Below, piece after piece: positions 53,061-62,500 of a DNA stretch of 64,000 nucleotides (position 1 is the first letter of the stretch; each line of letters starts with the position of its first letter). Source of the DNA: Pseudomonadota bacterium (GTDB taxonomy: Bacteria; Pseudomonadota; Alphaproteobacteria; Sphingomonadales; Sphingomonadaceae); assembly GCA_039818985.1 (NCBI GenBank), contig JBCBSU010000001.1:2399649-2463648 (forward strand), in the 5' to 3' direction. Both the position numbers and the translations under genes were made by a program. The notes below the pieces were generated by a model. The model ran no database searches, was not told the DNA's origin, and saw only the letters and a list, made by a program, of their open reading frames with translations.

Positions 53061-54218
53061 TCATCCAACTGGTACGTCGGTCAGGCTGGGCATTTCGTCC
53101 AGTCCATCCACCCTGCTGTTGCGGACCTTCTCGGTGACGAAAGCGAGCATGTCGCGCAAGTCACTTTCTTCCAGATCCCGTAGGATAAAAACGATCCGCG
53201 AGCGTCGGTCATCGCTAGGCCAGTCGTCCAGCGTTACCGGTGGATGCCATATATGTTGCACACCATGGATAACAAGCGGTTTGTCGAGCTCTTGCAGATT
53301 GAGCACGCCTTTGACGCGAAGCACGTTGACGCCATTAAATGCGACGAGCATCTCGAGCCATGAATCGAATATTTCGGCTGGAACAGGATCGTCGAGAGTC
53401 AGGCAGACCGAACGGATGCGATCGTCATGGCGGTTGATATCATGATGATGGTCATCATGGTTGTGATCATGATGGTCGTGACCATGATGGTCGTGACCAT
53501 GATGGTGATGGTGATGGTGATGGTGATGAGCATCATCGGCATAGGCCTCTTCGGCCAGCCATTTGCGGACATCGTCGCTTTTGAGAGCAGGGTTGAAGCT
53601 GCTGCCGTGAAACAGCGCTGCCAATGCATCATCCGGGCATGGCAATGTCTGTATCGGCGCTGCCGGATTGAGACGGCGCAAACGCGCCGACAATTGCTGT
53701 GTAACAGCTTCCTCGGCGAGATCGGTTTTTGACAATAGAAGCCGATCCGCCACCGCAGCCTGTTTGACCGCCTCGGGCTGTGCATCCAGCGTCGCATCGC
53801 CATTGACCGCATCGACCAGGGTGATGACAGCGGCAAGGCTGTAGCGCTTTTTCAGATCGTCATCGGCCATGACCGTATGAATGATAGGAGCAGGATCGGC
53901 GAGGCCGGTCGTCTCTATGACCACCCGGTCAAACCAGCATTTTCCTTCGCGGGCAAAGCGCCATGGTGCTTCGCGCAATGTTTTTTGCAGGTCACCCTTG
54001 ATGGTGCAGCACAGACAGCCATTAGACATTTCGACAATGGCATCATCCTCATTGCTCTGGGTGACCAGGTCATGGTCAATACCGACAGAACCAAACTCGT
54101 TGATGATCACCAGCGCCCGGGACATTTCCGGCAGGCGGATCAGCTGGTTGAGCAAGGTCGTTTTTCCGGCACCGAGAAAGCCGGTCAGCAGCGTGACCGG
54201 AAAGCGTGTATGTGGCAT
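53061..54218 (-). CDS. CobW/COG0523 GTPase with His-rich domain (zinc metallochaperone type)
   Basis: The product is a 385-residue G3E-family GTPase. Walker A is GFLGAGKTTLLNQL, the metal motif CLCC is in EMSNGCLCCTIKG, and base-specificity residues are in LLLSKTDLA. A hinge region (about residues 228-268) contains about 22 His, including a run of ten. The CobW-C domain follows (VCLTLDDPVPAEIFDSWLEM). Zur-linked COG0523 proteins deliver zinc to essential enzymes during starvation. Start and DUF1826 stop overlap as TAATG. Confidence 0.93.
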   Translation of the reverse strand: MPHTRFPVTLLTGFLGAGKTTLLNQLIRLPEMSRALVIINEFGSVGIDHDLVTQSNEDDAIVEMSNGCLCCTIKGDLQKTLREAPWRFAREGKCWFDRVVIETTGLADPAPIIHTVMADDDLKKRYSLAAVITLVDAVNGDATLDAQPEAVKQAAVADRLLLSKTDLAEEAVTQQLSARLRRLNPAAPIQTLPCPDDALAALFHGSSFNPALKSDDVRKWLAEEAYADDAHHHHHHHHHHGHDHHGHDHHDHNHDDHHHDINRHDDRIRSVCLTLDDPVPAEIFDSWLEMLVAFNGVNVLRVKGVLNLQELDKPLVIHGVQHIWHPPVTLDDWPSDDRRSRIVFILRDLEESDLRDMLAFVTEKVRNSRVDGLDEMPSLTDVPVG

Positions 54219-54826
54219 TAATCCCTGTTCTCCGGCTCCGGGTTCAAAACTGTGACCAGCCGCGCCTGGCCTGTACCTTCAATCGGTGGCGAGCGGTGTA
54301 TCGCCGGTCGATCCGTCGACAGCCGCCCCTTGAAAATGCCGACATCACCTGCGCGCATCTGGTGGATATCAAGCGGCTCCAGGCCATTGGCGACACGCTC
54401 GGCATCATCGGCATCCAGCCATTGGGTGCCCGGGCCGGTATAGGTAGTGATAAGCCGCGCGCTGACATAGTCGCCATGAAATTTGCGGCAGGCATCGCCC
54501 GTAACGATCTCGACCCTTATGTCGATATTGGCTGTATTGGCGATCGGCCGGAACAGCTCGCACAGGCGAGAGACATCCTGTACCAGCGCATTCAGTGCTT
54601 CGCCCGGGGAAAAGCCGCCTGATCGCAGTGCCGCTATCAATGCCGGGGCCGGGTTATCGGCAGGCACCAGCAGCCGCAGATTATCTACCTGGCCGTTAAT
54701 CAGCGGTGACGGATCAAAGGACAGCGGGCGCTGCCATATGGCGAGCTGGCAAGCCGGATGGCGGATATCCTGCAATATCTGTGGATCATCGGAGATCGCG
54801 GCATTTGTTTCGGCCACTATCGACAT
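54218..54826 (-). CDS. DUF1826 protein (zinc-regulon associated)
   Basis: The product is a 202-residue cytosolic protein. The fold includes CQLAIWQRPL, LFRPIANTANIDIRVEIVTGDACRKFHGD, ARLITTYTGPGTQWL and AGDVGIFKGRL (given as separate conserved stretches), with His/Asp patterns suggestive of an Fe or Zn cupin-like site (CRKFHGD). DUF1826 genes are recurrently paired with COG0523 zinc GTPases in Zur regulons; the activity is unknown. The ATG at 54826 is chosen over an upstream frame extension. Divergent from the MerC-like gene. Confidence 0.88.
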   Translation of the reverse strand: MSIVAETNAAISDDPQILQDIRHPACQLAIWQRPLSFDPSPLINGQVDNLRLLVPADNPAPALIAALRSGGFSPGEALNALVQDVSRLCELFRPIANTANIDIRVEIVTGDACRKFHGDYVSARLITTYTGPGTQWLDADDAERVANGLEPLDIHQMRAGDVGIFKGRLSTDRPAIHRSPPIEGTGQARLVTVLNPEPENRD

Positions 54827-54857
54827 TTTTCTTGCACCTTCGGGGAAAATACTCAAA

Positions 54858-54872
54858 TGAGATAATATCACA
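54858..54872. promoter_or_regulatory. Candidate Zur box between divergent zinc genes
   Basis: TGAGATAATATCACA is a 15-base palindrome about A54865 with one mismatch (TG-GATA-A-TATC-CA). It lies in the 79-bp gap between divergent DUF1826/cobW-type genes and the MerC-like/Zur operon, where a Zur site is expected. The GATA/TATC core with flanking TG/CA is similar in type to known Zur boxes. Confidence 0.55.
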
Positions 54873-54905
54873 TATTTATAGGATTTGCAGAAGTTGAGGG
54901 CAAGG

Positions 54906-55292
54906 GTGAAAAGCGCCGATTACAGTTTTCCGCGTTCATTTGACGGTTTCGGGATTGCGCTGTCCGGGCTGTGCCTGATCCACTGTCTTTTGTTGCCGAT
55001 AACATTGGTGCTGCTCCCGGCACTCAGCCTTTCGCCGGCACTTGGCTGGCTGCATGACAATGAGTGGTTGCATGTCGCGCTGCTGTTCCCGATCTTCCTC
55101 GTCAGCGGGACGACATTATTGCGCGGCGCAAGGCTGGACCGCCGTATAGGTTATATTGGCGGCGCGGGTATTGCGGCTTTGTGCATAGCTCTTTTTGCGC
55201 CGAATGAGTGGGCAGAACAAATTATTACCACATTCGGCACCGTCATGCTGATCGTGGCGCATATCCTCAATATCAGAAGACGCGCAGCCTGA
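54906..55292 (+). CDS. MerC-domain membrane protein
   Basis: The product is a 128-residue, four-helix membrane protein. The MerC signature is ALSGLCLIHCLLLPITLVLLPALSL near the N-terminus (given as the stretch from ALSG to LSLS), with Cys in CLIHC. Further helices are LHVALLFPIFLVSGTTLL, IGYIGGAGIAALCIALFA and ITTFGTVMLIVAHILNI. MerC-like proteins in such clusters probably transport or sense zinc-related metals. The start is uncertain: GTG 54906 has GAGGG at a good distance; TTG 54894 or 54885 are alternatives. It overlaps the Zur gene (TGATG). Confidence 0.8.
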   Translation: MKSADYSFPRSFDGFGIALSGLCLIHCLLLPITLVLLPALSLSPALGWLHDNEWLHVALLFPIFLVSGTTLLRGARLDRRIGYIGGAGIAALCIALFAPNEWAEQIITTFGTVMLIVAHILNIRRRAA

Positions 55293-55714
55293 TGAAGGTC
55301 AACACTTCGGAACGCAAACGTCGCCGTGCCGAAGTGCTTGACCAGATTGTCGAGACAATCATAAACGAGGCACCGGTCCCCATCGGCGCCTATACCATAT
55401 CGGAGCACAGCGCGCGGCACAGCGAAAATATAGGCCAGAAACTGGCCCCGACACAGGTCTATCGCAGCATCACTCGCCTGGTCGAGGCCGGACGCATCAC
55501 CCATCTGGTGTCATGCAACGCCTATGCGCCTGCACGCAACGATCCGGCCATTCATCTGCTGTGTGCAGAGTGCAACCAGCATCAGCCTGTAGCCGATGAT
55601 CAGGTAGCAATGATGCTGCGCCGAATGTGCGCCCGTTCGGGCTTCACAGACCGGGAAATCCATGTAGAGCTCACCGGACTTTGCCCCGATTGCTGCGCTA
55701 GACAAGACGCATAG
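55292..55714 (+). CDS. zur: Zur-type Fur-family repressor
   Basis: The product is a 140-residue metal-sensing repressor. The N-terminal winged helix includes RAEVLDQIVETIINEAPVPIGAYTI, APTQVYRSITRLVEAGRITHLVS. The C-terminal part has the structural zinc pairs CAEC and CPDC, plus HLL and IHVEL ligand region. The gene lies inside a set of zinc genes, so Zur is the most likely subtype rather than Fur (family and context inference). It is coupled to the MerC-like gene and begins the downstream arm of the operon. Confidence 0.88.
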   Translation: MKVNTSERKRRRAEVLDQIVETIINEAPVPIGAYTISEHSARHSENIGQKLAPTQVYRSITRLVEAGRITHLVSCNAYAPARNDPAIHLLCAECNQHQPVADDQVAMMLRRMCARSGFTDREIHVELTGLCPDCCARQDA

Positions 55715-55754
55715 ACTAATATATCATGACGTGACCATCAGGAGTCTAGTCACA

Positions 55755-56102
55755 ATGATCCGTACCAAACGGCATATTGCCTCATGCGTTGCACTTGCTG
55801 TGCTGGCGCAATTTGCTGCATCACAGCCCGCCTTTGCCTGCGACATGCACGGCGATATGGGCTTTGGGCGGATGAACCCTTTCCTGGCGATGCGCAGCAA
55901 GCATTTTGACGACGCCATGCCGTCGCTGGACGATTCTCAAGTCAGCATCAACGAGGAAGAGGCTGCTGACATTACGCTTCGGGCCATTTCCAGTAATCCG
56001 GACACGGAAGATACCGATGCCACCGAGGTAACAGAAAAGCCGGACGAGGAAAACGGCGACGCTGACAAGACAGCAACCGAAAACACTTCAGCCCAAGCCT
56101 GA
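55755..56102 (+). CDS. Small exported protein in the zinc operon
   Basis: The product is a 115-residue protein. The signal peptide is TKRHIASCVALAVLAQFAASQPAFA, followed by CDMHGDMGFGRMNPF (Cys, His and Met near the mature start) and a long acidic, Thr-rich tail (DTEDTDATEVTEKPDEENGD). It has no recognised domain. Its mature N-terminus could bind metal (inference), and it could be the periplasmic partner of the adjacent ABC transporter. The start at 55755 follows GGAG; the frame is open from GTG 55731. Confidence 0.7.
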   Translation: MIRTKRHIASCVALAVLAQFAASQPAFACDMHGDMGFGRMNPFLAMRSKHFDDAMPSLDDSQVSINEEEAADITLRAISSNPDTEDTDATEVTEKPDEENGDADKTATENTSAQA

Positions 56103-56115
56103 CGGCAAATTGACG

Positions 56116-56772
56116 ATGCTCCTTGCCGTTGATGGGATAAGCAAATCCTACAGTGACAATGCGATACTCGATGGCCTGTCCTTCTCGCTGGATCAAGGTC
56201 AGCATGCCTTGTTGCTTGGCCCGTCAGGCTCGGGCAAATCCACCCTGCTGAACATCATATGTGGTCTGCAACAGCCCGATAGCGGCACTGTACAGATTGA
56301 CGGCGAAACCATCGCCGATGGCGCAGGTGCGCAGCAGAATGACGCCGTGCGCCGCCGGTCACTGGGCATTGTTTTCCAGACACTGCGCCTGGTATCGGCG
56401 CTGACCCTGCGCGCCAATCTTGAACTTGCACAACGGTTGCAATGCGGATCCATCGATGGCGCGGTCATCGATGATTGCCTTGACCGCCTTGATATCGCCG
56501 GTCGCGCCAATGCCAAGCCGCATCAGCTCAGCCAGGGTGAAGCGCAACGCGCGGCGATAGCACGCGCCATAGTCGTAAAGCCGCAGCTGCTTATTGCCGA
56601 TGAGCCGACATCGGCGCTCGATGGCGAAAATGCCGCGCGTGTGGCCCGGCTGCTGCTCGACATGGCCAGCAGTGTCGAGGCCGGTCTGCTGATCGCTACC
56701 CATGATGAGCGGCTACAGAGCTTCTTTCCCAATGCTTTCCGGCTTGCTGAAGGGAAGGTGTCGCCATGCTGA
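56116..56772 (+). CDS. ABC ATPase (LolD/MacB type) of zinc-linked transporter
   Basis: The product is a 218-residue ATPase. Walker A is LGPSGSGKSTLLNII, the Q-loop IVFQTLRLVSAL, the signature LSQGEAQRAAIARA (LSQGE), Walker B LLIADEPTSALD and the switch His ATHDERL. It pairs with the FtsX-type permease that overlaps it by 7 bp. Similar ATPase/permease pairs are known in alphaproteobacterial Zur regulons (Caulobacter ZnuGHI) and are thought to aid zinc uptake. The start is ATG 56116 or TTG 56110. Confidence 0.9.
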   Translation: MLLAVDGISKSYSDNAILDGLSFSLDQGQHALLLGPSGSGKSTLLNIICGLQQPDSGTVQIDGETIADGAGAQQNDAVRRRSLGIVFQTLRLVSALTLRANLELAQRLQCGSIDGAVIDDCLDRLDIAGRANAKPHQLSQGEAQRAAIARAIVVKPQLLIADEPTSALDGENAARVARLLLDMASSVEAGLLIATHDERLQSFFPNAFRLAEGKVSPC

Positions 56773-58268
56773 GCCTCGCCCTTGCCTATCTGCGGGACCG
56801 CCCGCTCACCAGCGCGCTCAATATCCTGTTGCTGGCGATTTCGGTGGCCATGCTGGTATTGCTACTGCAATTTGCCAGCCAGTCGGCCGAGCGGTTCGAA
56901 CGCGATGCGCGCGGCATCGACCTGGTTGTCGGCGCGAAAGGGTCGCCATTGCAGCTTATCCTTTCGAGCGTGTTCCACATCGACCAGCCGACCGGCAATA
57001 TCCCGCTAGACAGTCTGGAGCGGTTTCGCCGCGACCCAGCGGTGGCGCGTGTGGTGCCACTCGCACTGGGCGATAATTTCGAAGGCTATCGCATTGTCGG
57101 CACCGATGCTGCTTTTCTGGAATTGCACCAGGCGGAAATAGCCGAGGGCAAGATGTTCGATGGCACCGCCCAGGCGGTCATGGGTGCTCAGGTTGCCGTC
57201 GAAACCGGTGCCACGCTGGGACAGAAATTTATCGGCAGCCATGGCCTTGCGGAAGATGATGACGGCGCCAGTGATCACGACCATGCACCGTTTGAGACCG
57301 TTGGCATATTGCGGCCAACCGGCTCGGTCGTCGACCGGTTGATCCTGACCTCGGTCGAGAGTGTCTGGGACGTGCATGGCATCGAACATGACCATGAAGA
57401 AGAGGGTCATCATGATCATGATGACACCGATGATCACGACCATGACGTCAAGGACGATCATGATCATGAAAAGGCTGAACATGGCGAGGATCATGATCAC
57501 GATAAAGACCATGACCATGAAGCCCATCACGGCGAAGACCATGATCATGACGCCGATCATGACCATGATAAAGCGCATGAACATGAAGAGCATGGCGATG
57601 AAGGCCATGATCATGACGAGGATATAACAGCGACCAACAGCGCAGAGAGTGTAGATGACAGCGCTGCATCGTCCATGCGCCGGGGCGGAGCGCTTCTTCA
57701 GGACAGCCGCACCGAGCTGGAACCGGAACTCACCGCACTGCTGATCACTTATCGCAATGCGTCAGGCGCGATTCGCATTCCCTCAATGGTCAATCGCCAG
57801 ACCGCCTTGCAGGCTGCGGTCCCGGCGACAGAGACCGCCCGGCTGCTAGACCTTCTCGGCGTCAGCTTTGACGGCGCGCGCCTCTTTGCCTGGTTGCTGG
57901 CGGGTGTTGGCGGGCTGGCGATCTTTGTCGCACTGTTTTCCATGGCGCGATCCCGCGAGGGCGATCTGGCGCTGTTGCGCGTGATGGGCGCCACCCGGTC
58001 GCAGCTCTTCGGCACCATCATGCTTGAGGGGCTTGTTACCGCCGCCCTCGGCGCACTGCTCGGCTGGGTCGCCGCGCATGCCCTGCTCTCGCTTGCGCGC
58101 CAGAACTTCCCGGCGATGCAGGATCTGGGCCTGACCGCATGGCAGCCGGTCGCAGCGGAAGCACTGATCATAGGTGCCGTGCTGCTGATCGGCGTTATCG
58201 CCGCCGCCATCCCCGCCTGGCGGGTGATGCGGGTCGATCCCGCATCGGTACTCGCCAGAGCGCAATAA
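56766..58268 (+). CDS. FtsX-type permease with giant His-rich periplasmic loop
   Basis: The product is a 500-residue membrane protein. One N-terminal helix (TSALNILLLAISVAMLVLLLQF) is followed by a long periplasmic domain and three C-terminal helices with the FtsX/MacB pattern (LFAWLLAGVGGLAIFVALFSMARSREG, GTIMLEGLVTAALGALLGWVAAHA, ALIIGAVLLIGVIAAAIPAW). Within the periplasmic part, residues about 207-287 hold about 25 His alternating with Asp and Glu (HDHD, HEHE). This loop should bind zinc. It forms an ABC transporter with the overlapping ATPase. Confidence 0.9.
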   Translation: MLSLALAYLRDRPLTSALNILLLAISVAMLVLLLQFASQSAERFERDARGIDLVVGAKGSPLQLILSSVFHIDQPTGNIPLDSLERFRRDPAVARVVPLALGDNFEGYRIVGTDAAFLELHQAEIAEGKMFDGTAQAVMGAQVAVETGATLGQKFIGSHGLAEDDDGASDHDHAPFETVGILRPTGSVVDRLILTSVESVWDVHGIEHDHEEEGHHDHDDTDDHDHDVKDDHDHEKAEHGEDHDHDKDHDHEAHHGEDHDHDADHDHDKAHEHEEHGDEGHDHDEDITATNSAESVDDSAASSMRRGGALLQDSRTELEPELTALLITYRNASGAIRIPSMVNRQTALQAAVPATETARLLDLLGVSFDGARLFAWLLAGVGGLAIFVALFSMARSREGDLALLRVMGATRSQLFGTIMLEGLVTAALGALLGWVAAHALLSLARQNFPAMQDLGLTAWQPVAAEALIIGAVLLIGVIAAAIPAWRVMRVDPASVLARAQ

Positions 58269-58315
58269 TATCTCTATATAGCAAATCAGAGGGTGATTAT
58301 GTCAGGAGACAAAGA

Positions 58316-58837
58316 ATGACGATCAGAAAGGCATTGGTGCTGGCAACTGCAGCAGCCACGCTTTGTCTACCCCTCTCAGGCACATCGGCGGTTCCGTCCT
58401 ATAAGGATGGCGGGAAGGCCCCAGAACCTGTCGAAGATATATGGAAACCGGCGGCAACACCCAAAGGCGGTATCTCGTGGACAACCCTGGAGGCCACGGG
58501 CGAAACAACGCGCCGCGACGATGAAGGCTATATCCTGTCAAAACCCAAATTCACGCCAAAGGTGAAGTCGCTGGCGGGCAAGCGCATCAAGGTCGCCGGA
58601 TGGATGATGCCGCTGGAGAACAGCGCCCAGCAGAAACATTTCGTGCTGCTCGCCTATCCGCCCGGCTGTCCGTTCCATTTCCATGCCATGCCCAATCAGT
58701 TTATCGAGGTCTATGCCGACAAGCCGTTCAAGACCAATGAGCGGACATCCTTTGTGGTCTCCGGTGTGCTCGAGCTGACCGGCTATGATGAAAGCGGTAT
58801 CTTCTACCGGATGAAGCAGGCCCGACCGAGCATCTAG
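58316..58837 (+). CDS. DUF3299 exported protein
   Basis: The product is a 173-residue secreted protein. The signal peptide is TIRKALVLATAAATLCLPLSGTSA. The DUF3299 core is VKSLAGKRIKVAGWMMPLEN, FVLLAYPPGCPFHFHAMPNQFIEV (a Cys/His cluster suggesting metal binding) and VSGVLELTGYDESGIFYRM. DUF3299 genes recur downstream of Zur-controlled ABC transporters, so it is probably the last gene of the zinc operon. GGAG lies 8 bases before the ATG. It ends 47 bp from the convergent membrane-protein gene. Confidence 0.85.
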   Translation: MTIRKALVLATAAATLCLPLSGTSAVPSYKDGGKAPEPVEDIWKPAATPKGGISWTTLEATGETTRRDDEGYILSKPKFTPKVKSLAGKRIKVAGWMMPLENSAQQKHFVLLAYPPGCPFHFHAMPNQFIEVYADKPFKTNERTSFVVSGVLELTGYDESGIFYRMKQARPSI

Positions 58838-58884
58838 CTCCAGCCGGAGCTGGACTGCAGCCGCATCGCGTAAGTGTTTCGAGC

Positions 58885-59256
58885 TTATTGTTCCGCCCGT
58901 CTGGCGGCATAAAAGCATGCCAGAATCATGATTGTGTTGCCGATCCCGTCGGCAACACCGCCCAGCGGAGTCAGCACCGGGTCGATCAATGTGAACCAGA
59001 TATTGAACGCCAGAAACCCGATCAGCATCAGGCCATAGGCAATAAAGGTCGTCCGGGTAAAATTGGCCGTGGCGGCAAAGACACCGGCGATCAGTGCCTG
59101 GGCACCGAAGCACCCCATGACAAATGCGAGCGCGGGTCCATTGCGATATTCCTCACGCAGGCACAGTTGAATGACGCTGTCGGGCAGCAACAGTGCCCAG
59201 CCTCCAAGGATGAAGAACACGAACGCAATCAATAGCTGTATCTGCCTGGTCCGCAT
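58885..59256 (-). CDS. Small four-helix membrane protein
   Basis: The product is a 123-residue membrane protein with helices LLIAFVFFILGGWALLL, LAFVMGCFGAQALIAGVFAA, FIAYGLMLIGFLAFNIWFTL and GVADGIGNTIMILACFYAA. It resembles small DUF4345-like or DoxX-like proteins in size and topology, but no signature is decisive. ATG 59256 follows GGGAGAG. Function unknown. Confidence 0.75.
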   Translation of the reverse strand: MRTRQIQLLIAFVFFILGGWALLLPDSVIQLCLREEYRNGPALAFVMGCFGAQALIAGVFAATANFTRTTFIAYGLMLIGFLAFNIWFTLIDPVLTPLGGVADGIGNTIMILACFYAARRAEQ

Positions 59257-59271
59257 GCCGCTCTCCCTCAC

Positions 59272-59502
59272 AGTTCAGCCACGCTTTATGCGCCTCAAAA
59301 AGGACTGACCGTTTCATACAATACAATTATCTATGTTATTGAAAGCGTAACCACAAAGGTCAACGCGCCCTGTGCGTGATGACACACCCGATTGCTTCGA
59401 ATTTCGGCAGAGCAGCCTGGCTGTGCCGTTTTGCCACGGTTTTGTGACCAGCAGCAGGTCACATGCCATGTTTTGTAGCTGAATCAATCAAGGGGATGTC
59501 AT
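59272..59502. other. Intergenic region upstream of the autotransporter adhesin
   Basis: About 230 bases between divergent genes. It contains an AT-rich stretch (about 59315-59345), a perfect inverted repeat at 59443-59463 and an AAGGGG ribosome-binding site just before the adhesin ATG. No further gene is seen. Confidence 0.6.
59443..59463. promoter_or_regulatory. Perfect inverted repeat before the adhesin gene
   Basis: TGTGACC (59443-59449) and GGTCACA (59457-59463) form a perfect 7-bp dyad with a 7-base spacer, 40 bases upstream of the ATG. The spacing does not fit a CRP site (TGTGA-N6-TCACA). It could be a repressor operator or a hairpin in the 5' leader. Confidence 0.45.
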
Positions 59503-62500
59503 ATGTCTGGCCGTTACAATAGCGTAGTTCGTTCTTTCCTGCTGGCGACAAGTGCCGCTTCCATAGCGCTGGCGATGCCGGCCCTTGCCTCAGCACCCGA
59601 TGCTGTGCTGCAACCTGCCGGAGGAAATACCATCTATCTGGCGGACAATATCGCGCTGCCCGACTGGCGCTCGCCGCTGACATTTGCATTTGCGGGGCCG
59701 TCCGGGGAACTGTCGGGCCTGCATCTTGTATCGATAGAGGTGGCGGATAGCGACCTCGTGAATCAACGTGAGGATGCAGATAACGCGGATGAGGAAGCCG
59801 ATAACGACAGCGACTCAACCCTGCTCCTGGCCAATGAAAATCAGCCACAGGGCGCAGGTCCGGCCTGTGAAGAATCGGTAGGACTGGAATGCGGAAGCGG
59901 GTCGACGACTGGCATCAATGGAGACTCAACAGCCATCGGCGTGAATGCGTCTGTTACGGGTGCTGATGGAACGGCTGTTGGCGATAGTGCAACAGCTGAT
60001 AGCGCCGCAACAGCGCTGGGTAATGAAGCCAGTGCGACCGGCGGATTCTCCACGGCGATCGGACAGGCGGCAAGTGCATCCGGCGCGGACTCAATCGCTG
60101 TGGGGTCATTATCCGATGCGACGCAGGACGGCGCCATCGCCATCGGCACTGACAGCATCAGTGATGCAGGCGGTGACGGCGCGCAGGCTATCGCCGAACG
60201 GGCCATCGCCATCGGCCAGGATAGTGCTGCCAATCAGGCGGACTCCGTCGCACTCGGCGCAGCGGCAGGCACGGCTGGTGCGCGCGCCATTGCAATAGGC
60301 AGCCAGTCAAATGCCGCCGGAACCGACTCCATTGCGATTGGCAGCTTCGGGGGAGACGCGGACGGTGTGACGGCGCGTGCCGGCGGTACCCGGTCCATTG
60401 CCATTGGCACAGAAGCGCAAACCAACAATTCGGAAGCGATTGCTATAGGCGATAATGCCAATGCTTCTGACCTGGCATCTATCGCCATTGGTGATGCGGC
60501 ATCAGCAACCCAGATCAGCGCGCTGGCAGTGGGGGATGATGCTGCAGCGACTGGCAGCCGTGCTGTTGCTATTGGCCGGGCCGGGTCGGCCAGTGGCAAT
60601 TTCTCCATTGCCCTTGGCACCGATGATACAGACGCCGACACTATTGGCGCTGTTGCTGCGGGAGAACGCGCCATTGCGCTCGGTTCCGACACCAGTGCCG
60701 CTGGTCTCAACGCCATCGCCATTGGCAGCCGCGCCAGCGGCTCCATGGAAGGCGCGATTGCGATTGGCGGCGATGGTGTTGATGTAGGCGATGAAGGCGC
60801 GCAGGCGCTTGGCGAGGGAGCCATAGCCTTGGGGCTGGATGCTGCAGCGGGCAATGACGGCGCCATAGCCATTGGTGAGGAAGCCCAGGTCACAACCGGC
60901 AGCATTGCTTTAGGACGCGGCGCCGATGCGCTGGCGTTGCGCACCATATCTATCGGCGGCAATACCAGCGCAACGGCCGATAATGCGATAGCCATCGGCA
61001 TTGCGACCGATGCAACCGGGGCTGGTGCCATTGCGCTTGGTGTGGCTACGACCGCGAGCGAGTCCTCTACAATAGCGATTGGCCAGAGTGCCAACGCAGC
61101 AGACACGGGCGCAACCGTTGTCGGCTCCGGCGCGACCGCAACAGCCAGCAGCAGCACGGCTTTTGGTTTTAGCAGCGATGCGACAGGCAACAGTACTGTG
61201 GCAATCGGGGCAAGCAGCCAGGCTTCGGGGAGCGAATCTTTCGCTGCAGGTGTCGGCAGCAATACGGCAGGGCAATCCAGCATTGCCATTGGTGCCAGAA
61301 CCGATGCCACCATGCTAGGCGGTATTGCGATAGGCGGTGACGGGGATGATACGGACTTTGATGGTGCACAGGCGACGGACGTCGGCAGCATCGCGCTTGG
61401 ACTGGACTCAGCATCAAGCGACAGCAATGCCATTGCCATTGGGTCGGAAAGTGTTGCGTCCGGCACCAGCGCTGTCGCATTGGGTCGAGGTGCAACTGCA
61501 TCGTCAATTTTCGGAGTCGCTATCGGTGCCAGTGCGGAGGCAACCCGCGGCAGTGCCATTGCCATTGGGGTGAGTGCTGATGCCACGCAGGGTGACGCGA
61601 TCTCGATAGGTAGTTTGAGTACAGCGAGCCAGCTTAACAGCATCGCCATTGGCGCTGATACCGTGGCCGGTGGGTCGGGTGCGGTCGCCATTGGCGGCAA
61701 TGGCAATGATGGCGGAACCGATGGTGCCATGGCCACGGGTCCGCGTTCTGTTGCCGTTGGCGCTGATGCCGAGGCGACCGCCAGCGAGGCCGTTGCCATT
61801 GGCGATAATGCACTGGCCAGCAATGTCTCGTCGACAGCCATTGGTGACGGCAGCGAAGCGACCGGCCTTGCAAGTTTTTCTGGCGGCGCACGTAGTGATG
61901 CCATTGGCGAAGGGGCTATTGCGATTGGCGGCGATACAGGCGATGTGGGTTTTGAAGGTGCACAGGCGACGGCGGATCGGGCTATCGCCTTTGGTGCAGA
62001 CAGCGTCGCTTCGCAGGCGGACAGCATCGCCATTGGCAGCAACGCAAGCGTTACCGCACTTAATTCGGTTGCTCTGGGCGCGGGCTCGGTTGCGACGGTG
62101 GCGAATACGGTATCGGTTGGCGCTGTTGGTAGCGAGCGTCGCATTGTCAATGTTGCGCAGGGCAGTGACGGCACCGATGCGGTCAATCTGGATCAGCTTA
62201 ATGCCGCGATTGCCGGGGTGTCCGGCGGCGGGATTGATCTGAACGGTGGCGGGATAAACTCGGCGGTCGTGGGTGACAATGCAGTTGCTTCTGCGAACAA
62301 CACAACGGCTGTTGGCGATCAGGCTGAGGCGGTTGGCAATAATGCGACCGCTTTGGGCTATCTTGCCGACGCGGGCGCCGCCGGGGCCACGGCGCTGGGC
62401 CGTAGTGCGGATGCAGCTGGCGCGTCTTCTGTCGCGGTGGGTCTCAATGCATCGGCCGCCAACACCTTTGGTCTGGCGCTGGGTGCGGACAGCAGTTCAA

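Noticed and set aside
60234..62186. 650-codon minus-strand open frame inside the adhesin gene
   Set aside because: It is a shadow of the repetitive Ala/Gly/Ile codons of the adhesin; its translation is a low-complexity Pro/Ala/Ser/Met string.
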